Source of the DNA: Paenibacillus gorillae
GTDB lineage: Bacteria > Bacillota > Bacilli > Paenibacillales > Paenibacillaceae
Direction of reading: 5' to 3'
Assembly: GCF_000513275.1 (NCBI RefSeq)
Contig: NZ_CBVJ010000101.1
Location: 1-45,526, forward strand
Length of the DNA: 45,526 bases
Of the stretch, positions 35,105-44,214 are shown in pieces (position 1 is the first letter of the stretch; each line of letters begins with the position of its first letter). The translations under genes were made by a program, and so were the position numbers. The notes below the pieces were generated by a model. It was not told the DNA's origin. It made no database searches and worked only from the letters and a program-made list of their open reading frames with translations.

Positions 35105-36640
35105 ATGAAAAAACAAATCAACCATTGGGTGAAGCTGATGCTTACCGCCTGTCTCGCCGTTACACTGCTCTCGGCCTGCGCTTCCAATTCATCCAATCCA
35201 TCATCAGGCCAAGGTGACAAGTCATCCCCGGATGCCTCCGGTGATAAGCCGGTATCGATCAGCATTATTACCGAATTCAATACGCCGGAGGCTCCAGGTC
35301 CCGACAATCCAGTACTGAAAGAATTCGAGAAAAAGACGAATACAAAGCTGAACATCATGTGGACATCTCCTAACAGCTACGGGGATAAAATCAACCTTAT
35401 TCTGGCATCTGGTGAAATGCCGGATCTGGTCAAGGTGCTCGACTTCAACAACTCCCTCATGCGTCAAATGATTAAGCAAGGCGCATTCTGGGATTTGAGC
35501 CCCTACTTGAAAGACTATCCGCACCTAATGGAATATCCTGAAGCGACGTGGGAAAAGACGAAAATCGACGGCAACAACTACGTCATTCCTTCTGTTCGTC
35601 CTTCCCATGGCGGCCCATGGCTGCCGATCATCCGTCAGGATTGGCTGGAAAAGCTCAAGCTGGAGACGCCTCGCACGCTGGATGATTTGTTCAACGTCAT
35701 GAAAGCCTTCGCCGAACAGGATCCGGACGGCAACGGCGTTGCAGACACGATCCCGCTTCTTCCCCGCAATGATCTGGGCTGGGCAGAAGGCGTACTCAAT
35801 CATAGCAACGGCAAATGGAAAGAAACCGGCGGCAAGCTGATCGACACGACCTTCGAGACCGGCACGCGTGAAGCGCTGGTCTGGCTGAACAAAGTATTCG
35901 CAGCCGGCTACATGCCAGCCGATTATGCGATTATGAAGGAAACACAATCCGAAGACTTAGCCAAAGCAGGCAAAGTCGGCATTTACCCGAACACTATCGA
36001 GGCAATATGGCGCGTCCAAGCCGAGCTGATTAAGACCGAGCCGCAAGCGAACTTCCTGCCGCTCAGCTATCTGGAATCGGACGCAGGCACGTATGCGCCA
36101 TCCTCGCCGGGCTTCAGCGGCGTATTCCTTATCCCGAAATCGGTGCCGGAGGATAAAATGAAACGCATTCTAGCGCTGATGGATTACGGCGCTTCTGAGG
36201 AAGGCTTCACGCTCGCCTGCTTCGGTATCGAAGGCGTCCATTACACGGTAGGCGAAGACGGCTTCAAAACCGCCACCGATCAAGCATTCAAGGACAGCGT
36301 ATCCCAAAGCTCATTCGGCAAAGTGTTTGAACGGTCCGATCCTTACTTATGGGCTTACCGCACCGGTATGCCGAAGGAACTGTTCGAGCGCAACAAGCAA
36401 ATCGTAGACGAGCGGACTTCCCACTCCGTCGACGATCCTAGCGTTGGCCTGATCTCCGATACATGGCTCAAAATCGGACCGGACTATACGAAAAAAATGA
36501 ATGATCTCAAAACAAAGATCATTATGGGCCAAGAATCGATTGAAGCTTGGGACCGTTATGTTAATACGTTGAAGGCTGATGCCAGCTACATGAAGGTCAT
36601 CGATGAAATGAACACTGCTTACGCCGCAAAAAAAGGATAA
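35105..36640 (+). CDS. Sugar-binding lipoprotein, LplA type
   Basis: 511 residues, GGAGG upstream. The signal ends in lipobox LLSAC, so the protein is anchored outside by a lipidated Cys. The large LplA-type fold of about 500 residues follows. The segment DPDGNGVADTIPL resembles the calcium-binding loop (DxDGNGxxD) common in this group. It delivers an oligosaccharide to the LplB/LplC permeases encoded upstream. The ligand is not readable, but the neighbouring TolB-like protein suggests a plant polysaccharide fragment. A strong hairpin follows the stop. Confidence 0.92.
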   Translation: MKKQINHWVKLMLTACLAVTLLSACASNSSNPSSGQGDKSSPDASGDKPVSISIITEFNTPEAPGPDNPVLKEFEKKTNTKLNIMWTSPNSYGDKINLILASGEMPDLVKVLDFNNSLMRQMIKQGAFWDLSPYLKDYPHLMEYPEATWEKTKIDGNNYVIPSVRPSHGGPWLPIIRQDWLEKLKLETPRTLDDLFNVMKAFAEQDPDGNGVADTIPLLPRNDLGWAEGVLNHSNGKWKETGGKLIDTTFETGTREALVWLNKVFAAGYMPADYAIMKETQSEDLAKAGKVGIYPNTIEAIWRVQAELIKTEPQANFLPLSYLESDAGTYAPSSPGFSGVFLIPKSVPEDKMKRILALMDYGASEEGFTLACFGIEGVHYTVGEDGFKTATDQAFKDSVSQSSFGKVFERSDPYLWAYRTGMPKELFERNKQIVDERTSHSVDDPSVGLISDTWLKIGPDYTKKMNDLKTKIIMGQESIEAWDRYVNTLKADASYMKVIDEMNTAYAAKKG

Positions 36641-36647
36641 GATACAG

Positions 36648-36683
36648 AAAGGCCCCTTGCCTTCTTACGGCAAGGGGCCTTCA
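36648..36683. terminator. Bidirectional terminator between convergent genes
   Basis: AAGGCCCCTTGCC-ttctta-CGGCAAGGGGCCTT lies between the binding-protein gene (plus) and the beta-propeller gene (minus), with short T-runs on both sides. It can serve both. Confidence 0.7.
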
Positions 36684-36684
36684 G

Positions 36685-37956
36685 TTATTTCAAGAGAGGA
36701 CCAAAGTCGGCGATAAAGACACGGCGTGTTCCGTCGACATAGCCGTTAAATACGACATGGCGATGATCCGGTGCCCAAGCGGGATGCGGATCGACCCGCA
36801 GAACCGGCGTGACACTCGTTCCGGGATTGCCGACCGGTATCCTAATCGCCAGCTGTTCTGTCCCGTTCTCCAGATCAATGAACCTTAATGGCACGGAACC
36901 ATCATCGAACGCGACTTTTTCTTTCTCGTACGCGTCCGTAAGCATATGCCTTCCGTTCGGATGCACAGTGGGATGACCGGAGCCAGGTACGGCTTCCGTT
37001 ATTTTGGCAAGCTCCGTACCGTCATCATTCACCTGAACCAAGTACAACTGCTTGTCGCCATCGAGACATAAATTCATCGATAGTCTGCGCCCGTCCGGGA
37101 ACCAGTTGATATGATGGCCGCCCTTGTCCCATTGCTCCGGTCCGACAGCCACATGGATATCGCTTCCGTCCGGCTTCATCGTTAACACCCAGAACTTCAA
37201 CGCTTGCTTATGCAGCATATTCCATGGCTGCTCTTCATCGGTTTTGAACCATCGCATGGTGAAAATAAGCCGATCGCCTTGCGGGTTGTATTTGCAATGG
37301 AAGCCGTAGCATTCGCCATCGGCATAGCGCTCCCAATCGATAGCAGGCTTAGCCCGCTCCACGATTTGCCGCAACGACACGAGAAGCGTCCGCTTCCCCG
37401 TCTGCACATCAGTCGCATAGAGGCCGTCATCGTCCGGAAAACCGGTATTGCGGGGAACGAAGACATCCGGTACCATGACACCATAGCCGAATTGCGTCCG
37501 GCGCATCCGCTTCATACAAGCGGAGATGATCGTCCGGCCATCTGGTGAGATTTTATAAATACCGCCTTCAAGACGGCGTTTATGTCCCGTCAGCAAGTTA
37601 AGCTCGATACAGATCGGCTCCCATATCGCGGTATCGACGTCATTATAGTATAGCGTCTCATCGCTTGGGCCCCAGTTGATGTTCGCACCGAGCTGAGGCT
37701 CCCAGCCCCGGGTGCTCGCGGCGATCCGTTCTTCGCCGGTATGCAGATCGATGACGGCAATATTGGCCGTCTCCCCCGGCTCCGGCAGCCTGTCCTCCTG
37801 CGGCATTTGCAGTACGGCGACATAGCGGCCGGACGGACTAACCGCCGAGGTATCGAAAAAACGGTGAAAGCTGCCTTTGCTGTCAGGCGTCAGGCACCAT
37901 ACGGGAATAAGCGGATCAAAGCCGGTATAACGCGGAAATTTCTCACTAATGATCAA
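36685..37956 (-). CDS. TolB-like beta-propeller protein (WD40/PD40 repeats)
   Basis: 423 residues, no signal peptide, so cytosolic. Repeats of the form 'SPDGR/NPQGDRLIF/WFPDGRRLSM/HPNGRHML/APDHRHVVFNG' recur about every 45-60 residues, as in PD40 propellers. The layout, with the histidine pair in GGHHINWFPDG, recalls oligogalacturonate lyases (PL22) and their relatives; this is a resemblance, not a proven assignment. It converges on the sugar transporter operon and diverges from an AraC regulator gene, which fits an intracellular enzyme for the imported oligosaccharide. Confidence 0.75.
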   Translation of the reverse strand: MIISEKFPRYTGFDPLIPVWCLTPDSKGSFHRFFDTSAVSPSGRYVAVLQMPQEDRLPEPGETANIAVIDLHTGEERIAASTRGWEPQLGANINWGPSDETLYYNDVDTAIWEPICIELNLLTGHKRRLEGGIYKISPDGRTIISACMKRMRRTQFGYGVMVPDVFVPRNTGFPDDDGLYATDVQTGKRTLLVSLRQIVERAKPAIDWERYADGECYGFHCKYNPQGDRLIFTMRWFKTDEEQPWNMLHKQALKFWVLTMKPDGSDIHVAVGPEQWDKGGHHINWFPDGRRLSMNLCLDGDKQLYLVQVNDDGTELAKITEAVPGSGHPTVHPNGRHMLTDAYEKEKVAFDDGSVPLRFIDLENGTEQLAIRIPVGNPGTSVTPVLRVDPHPAWAPDHRHVVFNGYVDGTRRVFIADFGPLLK

Positions 37957-38092
37957 GGGACATAACTCCTTTACACTGCAGAATGTGAAAATGGATGATC
38001 CCCTTCATTGTAATACCGCCCGAAGAAGCAGGTTTATCCGGGAGCGGCTTATCTTTGTCGCTAAGCGCGAATGAAATCAGGAGGCTGTTGGC

Positions 38093-38941
38093 ATGAACCA
38101 TCATGGACTGCAAATACAATGGGCCGCTCGCTATGAGTACAAGCGGGGCGATCGTCTGGAGCCTCATCAGCATCGTTTCTTTCAGTTGATCTATTTCGTC
38201 GACGGAAGCGGCAGCTTTACGTTGGATCAGCAAGCCATTCCGATCTCTCCCGGCGTTTTCTTTCTAATCGCGCCCGGCGTCACGCATGGCTTCGCCCCAC
38301 AAGGCGGCCGGGCCAGCCGAACGCTTGATCTGAAGTTCAATCTGTACGACGAGGAGCTGCTTGAAGCTGCACTAGGCTGTGCAGGCTCCTTCACGGACGA
38401 TGATGGACAAATAAAGCCGCTGCTGGAGAAGATCCGCAGCGAAGGGGACGGCAAGCAGCCCTATTATCAGGCCATATCTGCACTGATGCTGAGCCAGTTG
38501 ATCTATCAACTAGCGAGGAAACGGAGTTTGGCTGAGCCTGAGCCGGATGCAGTCTCTGCGGCGGAACAAGATGTGGCGCTCACCTACGAGCCGCAAGAAG
38601 CGGCGCAAAGGCTGGCCGCCTATATCGAAGCTCATTTTCCCCAGGATATTTCCTTGAATGACGCGGCTTATGAGATCGGGTACAGCAACAGTTATTTAGG
38701 ACGAGTATTCCGCGCCAGCTATGGAATGACGTTCTCGCAATATTTGCGCCAAGTCCGAGTGAAGCAAGCGCAAAAGCTTATTCTCGGGACATCTGGCAGC
38801 TTGAAAACGATCGCCTGGCAGGTCGGGTTCAAAACGATTTACCATTTTACCCGCGTGTTTAAAGAAGTGGAATGCATGTCCCCGGGAGAGTGGCGCCAGC
38901 GGGAGCAGGCCGGTATTCGCAAAGATATCTATTTCGATTGA
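38093..38941 (+). CDS. AraC family regulator with N-terminal cupin domain
   Basis: 282 residues. The cupin sensor (about 1-95) has EPHQHRFFQLIYFVDGSG and PGVFFLIAPGVTHGF. The C-terminal HTH pair reads ISLNDAAYEIGYSNSYLGRVFRASYGMTFSQYLRQVR and LKTIAWQVGFKTIYHFTRVFKEVECMSPGEWR. It is transcribed divergently from the beta-propeller gene (136 nt apart) and is the natural candidate to control it in response to a small sugar ligand. Starts are ATG 38093 after AGGAGG. Confidence 0.93.
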   Translation: MNHHGLQIQWAARYEYKRGDRLEPHQHRFFQLIYFVDGSGSFTLDQQAIPISPGVFFLIAPGVTHGFAPQGGRASRTLDLKFNLYDEELLEAALGCAGSFTDDDGQIKPLLEKIRSEGDGKQPYYQAISALMLSQLIYQLARKRSLAEPEPDAVSAAEQDVALTYEPQEAAQRLAAYIEAHFPQDISLNDAAYEIGYSNSYLGRVFRASYGMTFSQYLRQVRVKQAQKLILGTSGSLKTIAWQVGFKTIYHFTRVFKEVECMSPGEWRQREQAGIRKDIYFD

Positions 38942-38994
38942 GAGCTGTGCTATGCTTAGAGAAAGCTATAAAGAGAAGAAGGAGATTGAGGTTG

Positions 38995-39333
38995 ATGACG
39001 GAAAGCAAACTGCAGCCTTTTACAGAAAGAGTACTTCGCATCATTAAGGAAATACCTGAGGGTTATGTGATGACTTATGGGCAAATTGCGGCTGCTGCCG
39101 GCAGCCCTAGAGGAGCAAGACAGGTCGTACGCATATTGCATTCGATGAGCAAAGCGCATAAGCTGCCGTGGCACCGGGTCGTTAACGCCAAAGGAGAGGT
39201 TGCAATGATGGACGATGAATCCCGCTCGCTTCAGATGCTGTATCTAGAGGGCGAGGGCGTGGAGCTTTATCGGAACGGCCGTATCGATCTCGAGCAATAC
39301 CGTTATGTGCCTGAAGATCATGATCGGCTATAA
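38995..39333 (+). CDS. Alkyltransferase-like (ATL) DNA-repair protein
   Basis: 112 residues from ATG 38995 with AAGGAG 10 nt before it. It is the MGMT C-terminal DNA-binding fold (TERVLRIIKEIPEGYVMTYGQIA, helix with arginine finger ARQVVRIL). The active-site PCHR of real O6-alkylguanine transferases is PWHR here, with Trp in place of Cys. ATL proteins of this form bind O6-alkylguanine without removing the group and hand it to nucleotide excision repair. It sits 54 nt after the AraC gene but is likely unrelated in function. Confidence 0.92.
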   Translation: MTESKLQPFTERVLRIIKEIPEGYVMTYGQIAAAAGSPRGARQVVRILHSMSKAHKLPWHRVVNAKGEVAMMDDESRSLQMLYLEGEGVELYRNGRIDLEQYRYVPEDHDRL

Positions 39334-39357
39334 AATAAAAAAGGGAATCATGTTCCC
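39334..39357 (-). terminator. Short terminator for the gene at 39389-39610
   Basis: GGGAA-catga-TTCCC followed by TTTTTTATTTTA on the minus strand. The stem is short; the long T-run supports the call. Confidence 0.55.
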
Positions 39358-39388
39358 CCTATTATGGGGTGAATGACTCCTTACTGTT

Positions 39389-39610
39389 CTATGAAGAGTA
39401 GTTAAGATCCCTTATAATCTGCAAAAGCTCGGCTTTCTGTTGTTTGGTTAAATACTTCGTAAATTTAATGTACATGCCGGAAGCCGTTGCCTGCACAAGA
39501 AAGCCGCTTGGACTCTTGTACCATTGTTCAATGACTTTAACATACGCGTCTCTTGGCTGAGAGGCCACGCTCACTATAATCTCGGTTCCGTCTGCGAATA
39601 CTTGATCCAT
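39389..39610 (-). CDS. Small conserved-looking hypothetical protein
   Basis: 73 residues from ATG 39610, with GAGG 6 nt before it. Alternating beta strands (DGTEIIVSVASQ, GFLVQATASGMYIKF) are followed by a helix (KQQKAELLQIIRDLNY). It is soluble, with no signal or metal motif. It is a single-gene unit with its own terminator. No family is recognised. Confidence 0.6.
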   Translation of the reverse strand: MDQVFADGTEIIVSVASQPRDAYVKVIEQWYKSPSGFLVQATASGMYIKFTKYLTKQQKAELLQIIRDLNYSS

Positions 39611-39735
39611 AGCTTACCTCGCTGCGCTCGTTAGTAAATAATAATTGTCTTTCGCTGCCTACTGTCACCTAATAGGCCTTATTGCCATCATACCACAGAA
39701 CTAAAATTTACTGCATATCGAGTTTTGCAAGATGA

Positions 39736-40965
39736 CTAGAAACGGTGCAGCGTTTCGCTATTCTCAAGGGGCGAACTTGCTTTTTCTCTAGGGAAACGCC
39801 AAGCAATCGGAATCGCCAGCAGCACGACCATAATCAGCAAGCCGATGGCTGCTATACGATGATCCAACAGGAGCTGGACAGCCAGCGTTAGAACGATGCC
39901 CCCAAGATTGCCGAACATAAGCAGCAGGCCGGCCACCGTGCCCGCTTCGCCAAGCGAAGCCCGCTTCTCCGCCGAAGAGAGAATAACCGGCAGATTAGCA
40001 AGCAGCAGACATCCTGTTATGGCAAACAATCCGATAAATAGCGGAAACGAAGCTCCTAATTCAAGGGCAGTCAATGCTGCCGTACTGACCAGCAGTGATG
40101 CAATTAAAGCTATCCTCGCTCTTCCCCCTGCAGCAGCCCAACCGGGAATGACAGCAGCCCCGGCAATCCCGGCTAGCGTCATGCCGCCGATGCCAAGCCC
40201 TACTTGAGTTGAATCCAATCCTATTGGAAGTGCCAACACTTCCAGCCAAGTCGTCAAGGTGACGAACAAACCAAAGCCTGCAAATAGAAGCAGACTATAT
40301 AGCCGCACCCACGGGTAAGCCCAAACAGCGCGAATGGATGTAAAGACGGTTATACCTGCATTCGTACTATCGCTATCGCTATACAATGCCGGAGCCCGCA
40401 GCGCCCAGAGTAATGCGAAGCCTGCAATAACGGCCAGTACTGCTTGAATAAGATGGATGGATAGAAGGCCACCCCACTCCATCAGATATGGCGAGCTTAC
40501 CGTTGAGATCAGTATGCCAACGAACAAGCTCGCCGTTCCGGCTGCAATGGCAACAGGGCGTTTGGCAGGAGCCGCATATTGACCTGCCAGCTTGTTAATG
40601 GCATTAAGGATAAGCGGCTGCCCGATGGAAATGATAATCTGTCCAGTAAGCGCCCACTCGTAGCCGGGCAATAGGCGCAGTACTGCGCCTGCCACGGTCG
40701 CAGCTACCCCAACGGATAACGAGCTTTTGAAACGGCGATCAGCCCAATAGCCAAAGGGAACGGCCAATAAGACATACAGGAGCGGAAACACTTGCGCAAG
40801 CCAGCCCACCGCATCAATAGAAACGCCCCAACTCTCGGCGGATGCTGTCGTAATCGGCGTGTACGTCACCCATAGCAGCTGCGTTACTGCCGCAAGACAG
40901 GCATAAGCGATCAGAACGGTCCACCGCGTCTTTCCGCCATTCGGTTCATCATTCGAAGGGTTCAT
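39736..40965 (-). CDS. MFS transporter
   Basis: 409 residues with about 12 membrane helices. The cytosolic loop between helices 2 and 3 carries GYWADRRFKSSLSVG, the usual motif A position (GxxADRxGR-like). Negative charge is missing from most helices, as for a drug or metabolite exporter. The fold is of the CynX/NimT-like or general antiporter type; the substrate is not identifiable. It has no nearby regulator in the same direction. The upstream region (40966-41175) is shared with the divergent binding-protein gene. Confidence 0.88.
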   Translation of the reverse strand: MNPSNDEPNGGKTRWTVLIAYACLAAVTQLLWVTYTPITTASAESWGVSIDAVGWLAQVFPLLYVLLAVPFGYWADRRFKSSLSVGVAATVAGAVLRLLPGYEWALTGQIIISIGQPLILNAINKLAGQYAAPAKRPVAIAAGTASLFVGILISTVSSPYLMEWGGLLSIHLIQAVLAVIAGFALLWALRAPALYSDSDSTNAGITVFTSIRAVWAYPWVRLYSLLLFAGFGLFVTLTTWLEVLALPIGLDSTQVGLGIGGMTLAGIAGAAVIPGWAAAGGRARIALIASLLVSTAALTALELGASFPLFIGLFAITGCLLLANLPVILSSAEKRASLGEAGTVAGLLLMFGNLGGIVLTLAVQLLLDHRIAAIGLLIMVVLLAIPIAWRFPREKASSPLENSETLHRF

Positions 40966-41175
40966 CCCTGCACCTCTATCGATTTAAAGTCGAGAATCAG
41001 GTATACGCATTCAAAAAAATGAAGGAAACTTCATTGAGATTATACTATAATTGGAAATATAATCCTATGATTTCCTGCTTGCTATTTTCACGTTATGTGA
41101 GAGAGTCTACTTCATCTTACGATTTGGGGACATTGCTTATGCCGATTACTTGTTCCAATTCAAAGGAGGAATGTT

Positions 41176-42516
41176 ATGAACGGTTTACTTCGCCTGCTGC
41201 CCTTCAGCATCGTTCTGATTCTGTTATTCACCGGATGCACGCAAACCCCAGAACCCGAACAAGCTGCTATTAAAGTGATGTACGATAATGAATTCTCGTT
41301 TAAATCGGAGTACGGGAATGTATTCGCCGCCAAATATCCGAAAATTGAGGTGGAAGTAGCAGAAATAATGATCGGCATCTATGATCCAGACGGAATCGAA
41401 ATCGTGAAGAAAAAGCTGGAGCAGGAAAAGCCGGATGTGCTGTACTTGAATCCTGAACAGTATAAAGCGCTGCTGCGGGAAGGCAAGCTGGCTGTACTGG
41501 ACGGGTTTATAAAAACATCCAAATACCCGCTGGACAGCTTCCATCCGAGTGTACTGGATACGCTCAAGCAGATGGGCGACGGAGAGCTATTCGGATTGGC
41601 TCCTGTCTTTAGCGCATCCGCTTTATTTTACAATAAGAGACTGTTTGACCGCTATCGTATTGAATATCCAACCGACCAGATGACATGGGATCAAGTGCTT
41701 CAATTAGCCCAGCGTTTCCCGGACAAGGATGAGTCCGGCGAGCCGGTCTACGGTTTATCGCTGCAGTTCTGGGAATCGACGCCAAGCGGCTTGCTGGGGC
41801 GGATTAACGGTGTAGAAGGCTTGGAGGAATATAACTATAAACAAAAAAAAGTGCTGATCAATCAGGACAAACAGAAACGAAATGCGGAAAAGGTAATCGG
41901 TCTTTTTCAGGCGGGACACATCTCCTATTATGAAATCCAGAATAGCACTATCGATTATGCAGATATTGAGCAATCCCCTTTTATAACCGGAAAGTCTGCA
42001 ATGTATTTGGGTGATTACAGCTATTTCAATCAAATTAATCAGCTGGCGTCCGCAAAAAATGCGATTGCCCTGGATTGGGATCTTGTAACCGAGCCAATCA
42101 ACCCCCAATATCCTGATCAGGCCTTATCTTCCTCCCTTATTAAAATTTTCGCCATCAATGCGGAGTCGCCGAATCAGCAAGCTGCATGGGAATTCATTCA
42201 ATTTGCAAATAGCGAATATTTATCGAAGCTGAAGTCCAAGAGCGATTTCCTTCTCTCATCTCGCACAGGACAAGTGAAAGAGAAGAACGGACACAGCCTG
42301 GAGCCATTCTATAAGCTAAACTTTAAACAAGAGTTCACTAAGCCCGATAAAAACCATCAGCTCTTTCTAAGGGAGTATGGAGCTCTCAAAACGAAGCAGT
42401 TCAAAGAGGTATTAGAGCAGAAAAAAACACTGGATGAGGCGCTGAATACGATTCAAGAGGAAGGCCAGCGGTTGATGGATACCAGCAGCCTGCTTCAGCA
42501 AAATGACTCAGAGTAG
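41176..42516 (+). CDS. Orphan ABC extracellular solute-binding lipoprotein
   Basis: 446 residues. AAAGGAGG precedes ATG 41176. The signal ends at lipobox LFTGC, so the protein is anchored outside. The rest is a family 1 (UgpB/MalE-like) binding fold with VLYLNPEQYKALLREGKLAVLDGFI and GLAPVFSASALFYNKRLFDRYRI, typical hinge and ligand-wall segments. No permease or ATPase gene lies nearby, unlike the LplA-type protein in this window. It may feed a distant transporter or act in sensing. A strong terminator follows. Confidence 0.9.
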   Translation: MNGLLRLLPFSIVLILLFTGCTQTPEPEQAAIKVMYDNEFSFKSEYGNVFAAKYPKIEVEVAEIMIGIYDPDGIEIVKKKLEQEKPDVLYLNPEQYKALLREGKLAVLDGFIKTSKYPLDSFHPSVLDTLKQMGDGELFGLAPVFSASALFYNKRLFDRYRIEYPTDQMTWDQVLQLAQRFPDKDESGEPVYGLSLQFWESTPSGLLGRINGVEGLEEYNYKQKKVLINQDKQKRNAEKVIGLFQAGHISYYEIQNSTIDYADIEQSPFITGKSAMYLGDYSYFNQINQLASAKNAIALDWDLVTEPINPQYPDQALSSSLIKIFAINAESPNQQAAWEFIQFANSEYLSKLKSKSDFLLSSRTGQVKEKNGHSLEPFYKLNFKQEFTKPDKNHQLFLREYGALKTKQFKEVLEQKKTLDEALNTIQEEGQRLMDTSSLLQQNDSE

Positions 42517-42547
42517 CAGAATCTTGTCATAACCATGATAAGGACAA

Positions 42548-42578
42548 CAAAAAGCGGCCCCGCACAGGCCGCTTTTTG
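42548..42578. terminator. Strong bidirectional terminator
   Basis: AAAAAGCGGCC-ccgcaca-GGCCGCTTTTT, 32 nt after the binding-protein stop and 57 nt before the convergent ytaF stop. It has A-runs and T-runs on both sides and can serve both genes. Confidence 0.92.
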
Positions 42579-42634
42579 TCGCTTAATTACACAAACACCT
42601 CATACAGACCGTTAGCAATCAACATCACCCCTCC

Positions 42635-43324
42635 TTAGAAGAAGCTATTTACTGCAATTAATAAGAGTATAATACCGCTCATCATCGTTCCAAACTGCCC
42701 TAACGTAAAGGGTCCGACCTTCACGCCTGCAGCTTTGCAACCTATCCATACCCCAAGCCATACAGTCAGGAAGCTTCCGCCTGCAGCCATTAATGAAATG
42801 ATCATTGGCGATATGCCAAGCAAACCGGCACTCAGTCCATTAGTCAGTGCATTAGCCGAAAGAGCGACTCCTAGAATCAGTGATTCGAATATTCCGATAT
42901 GATTCGATTTATCCAAATCCACACTTTCCGGATTCCGCAAAATCGCTGATAGTCCCTTTATTCTCGGAGCAGCCCCTGCTGCTGCTGCTGTCCCCCCTTC
43001 TTGCCCTTGCTCCTCCTGCTCTCCTGATAGCTCTGGTTGCCCCGCTGTTTCCTGTACTTTACGCGGAACGGATAGCAGGATGATACGAAGTCCGATGATG
43101 AAAAGAACAAAAGCGCTGAGCAGGACGGGAAGCACACCCGGGAGCACGGCAGAGATCCATTTTCCAAACCAAATGCCTGAATAACTAAACAAGAAGCATA
43201 CGACAGCAATGAGCAAATTTGAAACGAATCCAATCTGTATTTTTCGAATGCCGTAAGAAAGTCCAACTCCTAAATTATCCAGACTCGATGAAATAGTGAA
43301 ACCAAGAATAAGCAGCCAAGTCAT
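42635..43324 (-). CDS. ytaF: Sporulation membrane protein YtaF (MntP-like)
   Basis: 229 residues with about six membrane helices in two halves. The N-terminal SSLDNLGVGLSYGIRKI and the second-half SANALTNGLSAGLLGI form the repeated ion-site segments of the MntP/YtaF family. A poorly conserved linker (about 90-125, Gln/Glu/Gly/Ala-rich) joins them. YtaF is linked to sporulation in B. subtilis; the transported ion is not established. It is divergent from the XRE-YkvA gene and shares a 171-nt regulatory region with it. Confidence 0.85.
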   Translation of the reverse strand: MTWLLILGFTISSSLDNLGVGLSYGIRKIQIGFVSNLLIAVVCFLFSYSGIWFGKWISAVLPGVLPVLLSAFVLFIIGLRIILLSVPRKVQETAGQPELSGEQEEQGQEGGTAAAAGAAPRIKGLSAILRNPESVDLDKSNHIGIFESLILGVALSANALTNGLSAGLLGISPMIISLMAAGGSFLTVWLGVWIGCKAAGVKVGPFTLGQFGTMMSGIILLLIAVNSFF

Positions 43325-43367
43325 ATCTGATCACCTCAAGTTGTATTTGCTAACAATGTATGAAGTG

Positions 43368-43449
43368 TTGAGATTTAAGTGCACGTACATTGAGAAAAAC
43401 TCAACAGACATTTGCTCTTTGCTGAGTGATTGCATGGTAAATTTCTCAA
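43368..43449. promoter_or_regulatory. Possible XRE operators between ytaF and the XRE-YkvA gene
   Basis: TTGAGAAAAACTCAA (43390-43404) is a palindrome with TTGAG half-sites. Further half-sites are TTGAGATT (from 43368) and TTTCTCAA (43442-43449). A -10-like TATACT lies just downstream (about 43460-43465). The spacing suits autorepression by the XRE protein and co-control of ytaF. No binding data are available. Confidence 0.4.
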
Positions 43450-43495
43450 CATAACCGCATATACTATAGGAAGAACAAATCGTGGAGGGATAGGA

Positions 43496-44158
43496 ATGGA
43501 TGGGTTTGATCAATCGAAGGAATATGCTCTCGGAGACTTGGTCAAATACTTGCTCAAGAAGCATTCGCTCTCCATGCGCAAGCTAAGCAGCCTTAGCGGG
43601 ATCGATACCGCTACCATATCGAGAATCGTGAATGGCAAACAACAGCCTAAACTAATTCATTTGAAAGCTTTTTCTGAACATCTGCAAATTCCGCTCGAAA
43701 AACTAATAGAAGCATCCGGTTATGAGATGGCTGGTGACAAATACGAAAGCGATACCGGAATCTTTGATTCGCTTCATACGATAAAAGACATGCTAGGCAA
43801 TTCCAACCTGTATGATCCCGATGTGACAACAGCACGCATCGCGCAGGAATTAGATAAGTATGAGCAGTATGCGCGAACTGAAGAAGGCCATCGTATGATC
43901 TGTGATGAATTTCATGCGAAGGTCAAACAAGTTAACGGCGCAGGTCCTTTCATCGAGCATCTGAAAGAAATGTACATTCAATATTGCAATGAAGATACAC
44001 TTGGACATGAGCGTTCTGTGCTCGGCAGCGCTTTACTCTATTTCATTTTATCGGCGGATATCATTCCGGACTATATTTTCCCAATCGGCTATCTAGACGA
44101 TGCTATTGCTGTTCATCTCGTACTCGATCGTCTGAATCAACAAGGCTTCACAGCATAA
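43496..44158 (+). CDS. XRE regulator fused to a YkvA (DUF1232) domain
   Basis: 220 residues from ATG 43496 with GGAGGGATAGGA upstream; an ATG further up has no such site. The N-terminal HTH_3 (about 10-70) reads LGDLVKYLLKKHSLSMRKLSSLSGIDTATISRIVNGKQQPKLIHLKAF. The C-terminus (about 165-215) has the YkvA hallmark IIPDYIFPIGYLDDAIAVHLVLDRL. YkvA domains usually stand alone as small membrane-linked proteins; fusion to a DNA-binding domain suggests a sensor at the membrane, which is inference. It diverges from ytaF. Confidence 0.88.
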   Translation: MDGFDQSKEYALGDLVKYLLKKHSLSMRKLSSLSGIDTATISRIVNGKQQPKLIHLKAFSEHLQIPLEKLIEASGYEMAGDKYESDTGIFDSLHTIKDMLGNSNLYDPDVTTARIAQELDKYEQYARTEEGHRMICDEFHAKVKQVNGAGPFIEHLKEMYIQYCNEDTLGHERSVLGSALLYFILSADIIPDYIFPIGYLDDAIAVHLVLDRLNQQGFTA

Positions 44159-44188
44159 AAAAAACGTTATGACCTATTGGCCATAACG
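44157..44188 (-). terminator. Terminator after the ferritin-like gene
   Basis: CGTTATGGCC-aata-GGTCATAACG followed by TTTTTTTTATG on the minus strand. The opposite strand also gives an A-rich stem for the convergent gene ending at 44158. Confidence 0.8.
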
Positions 44189-44214
44189 GACTTCCTGCAA
44201 TTTGGTGAATGCGA

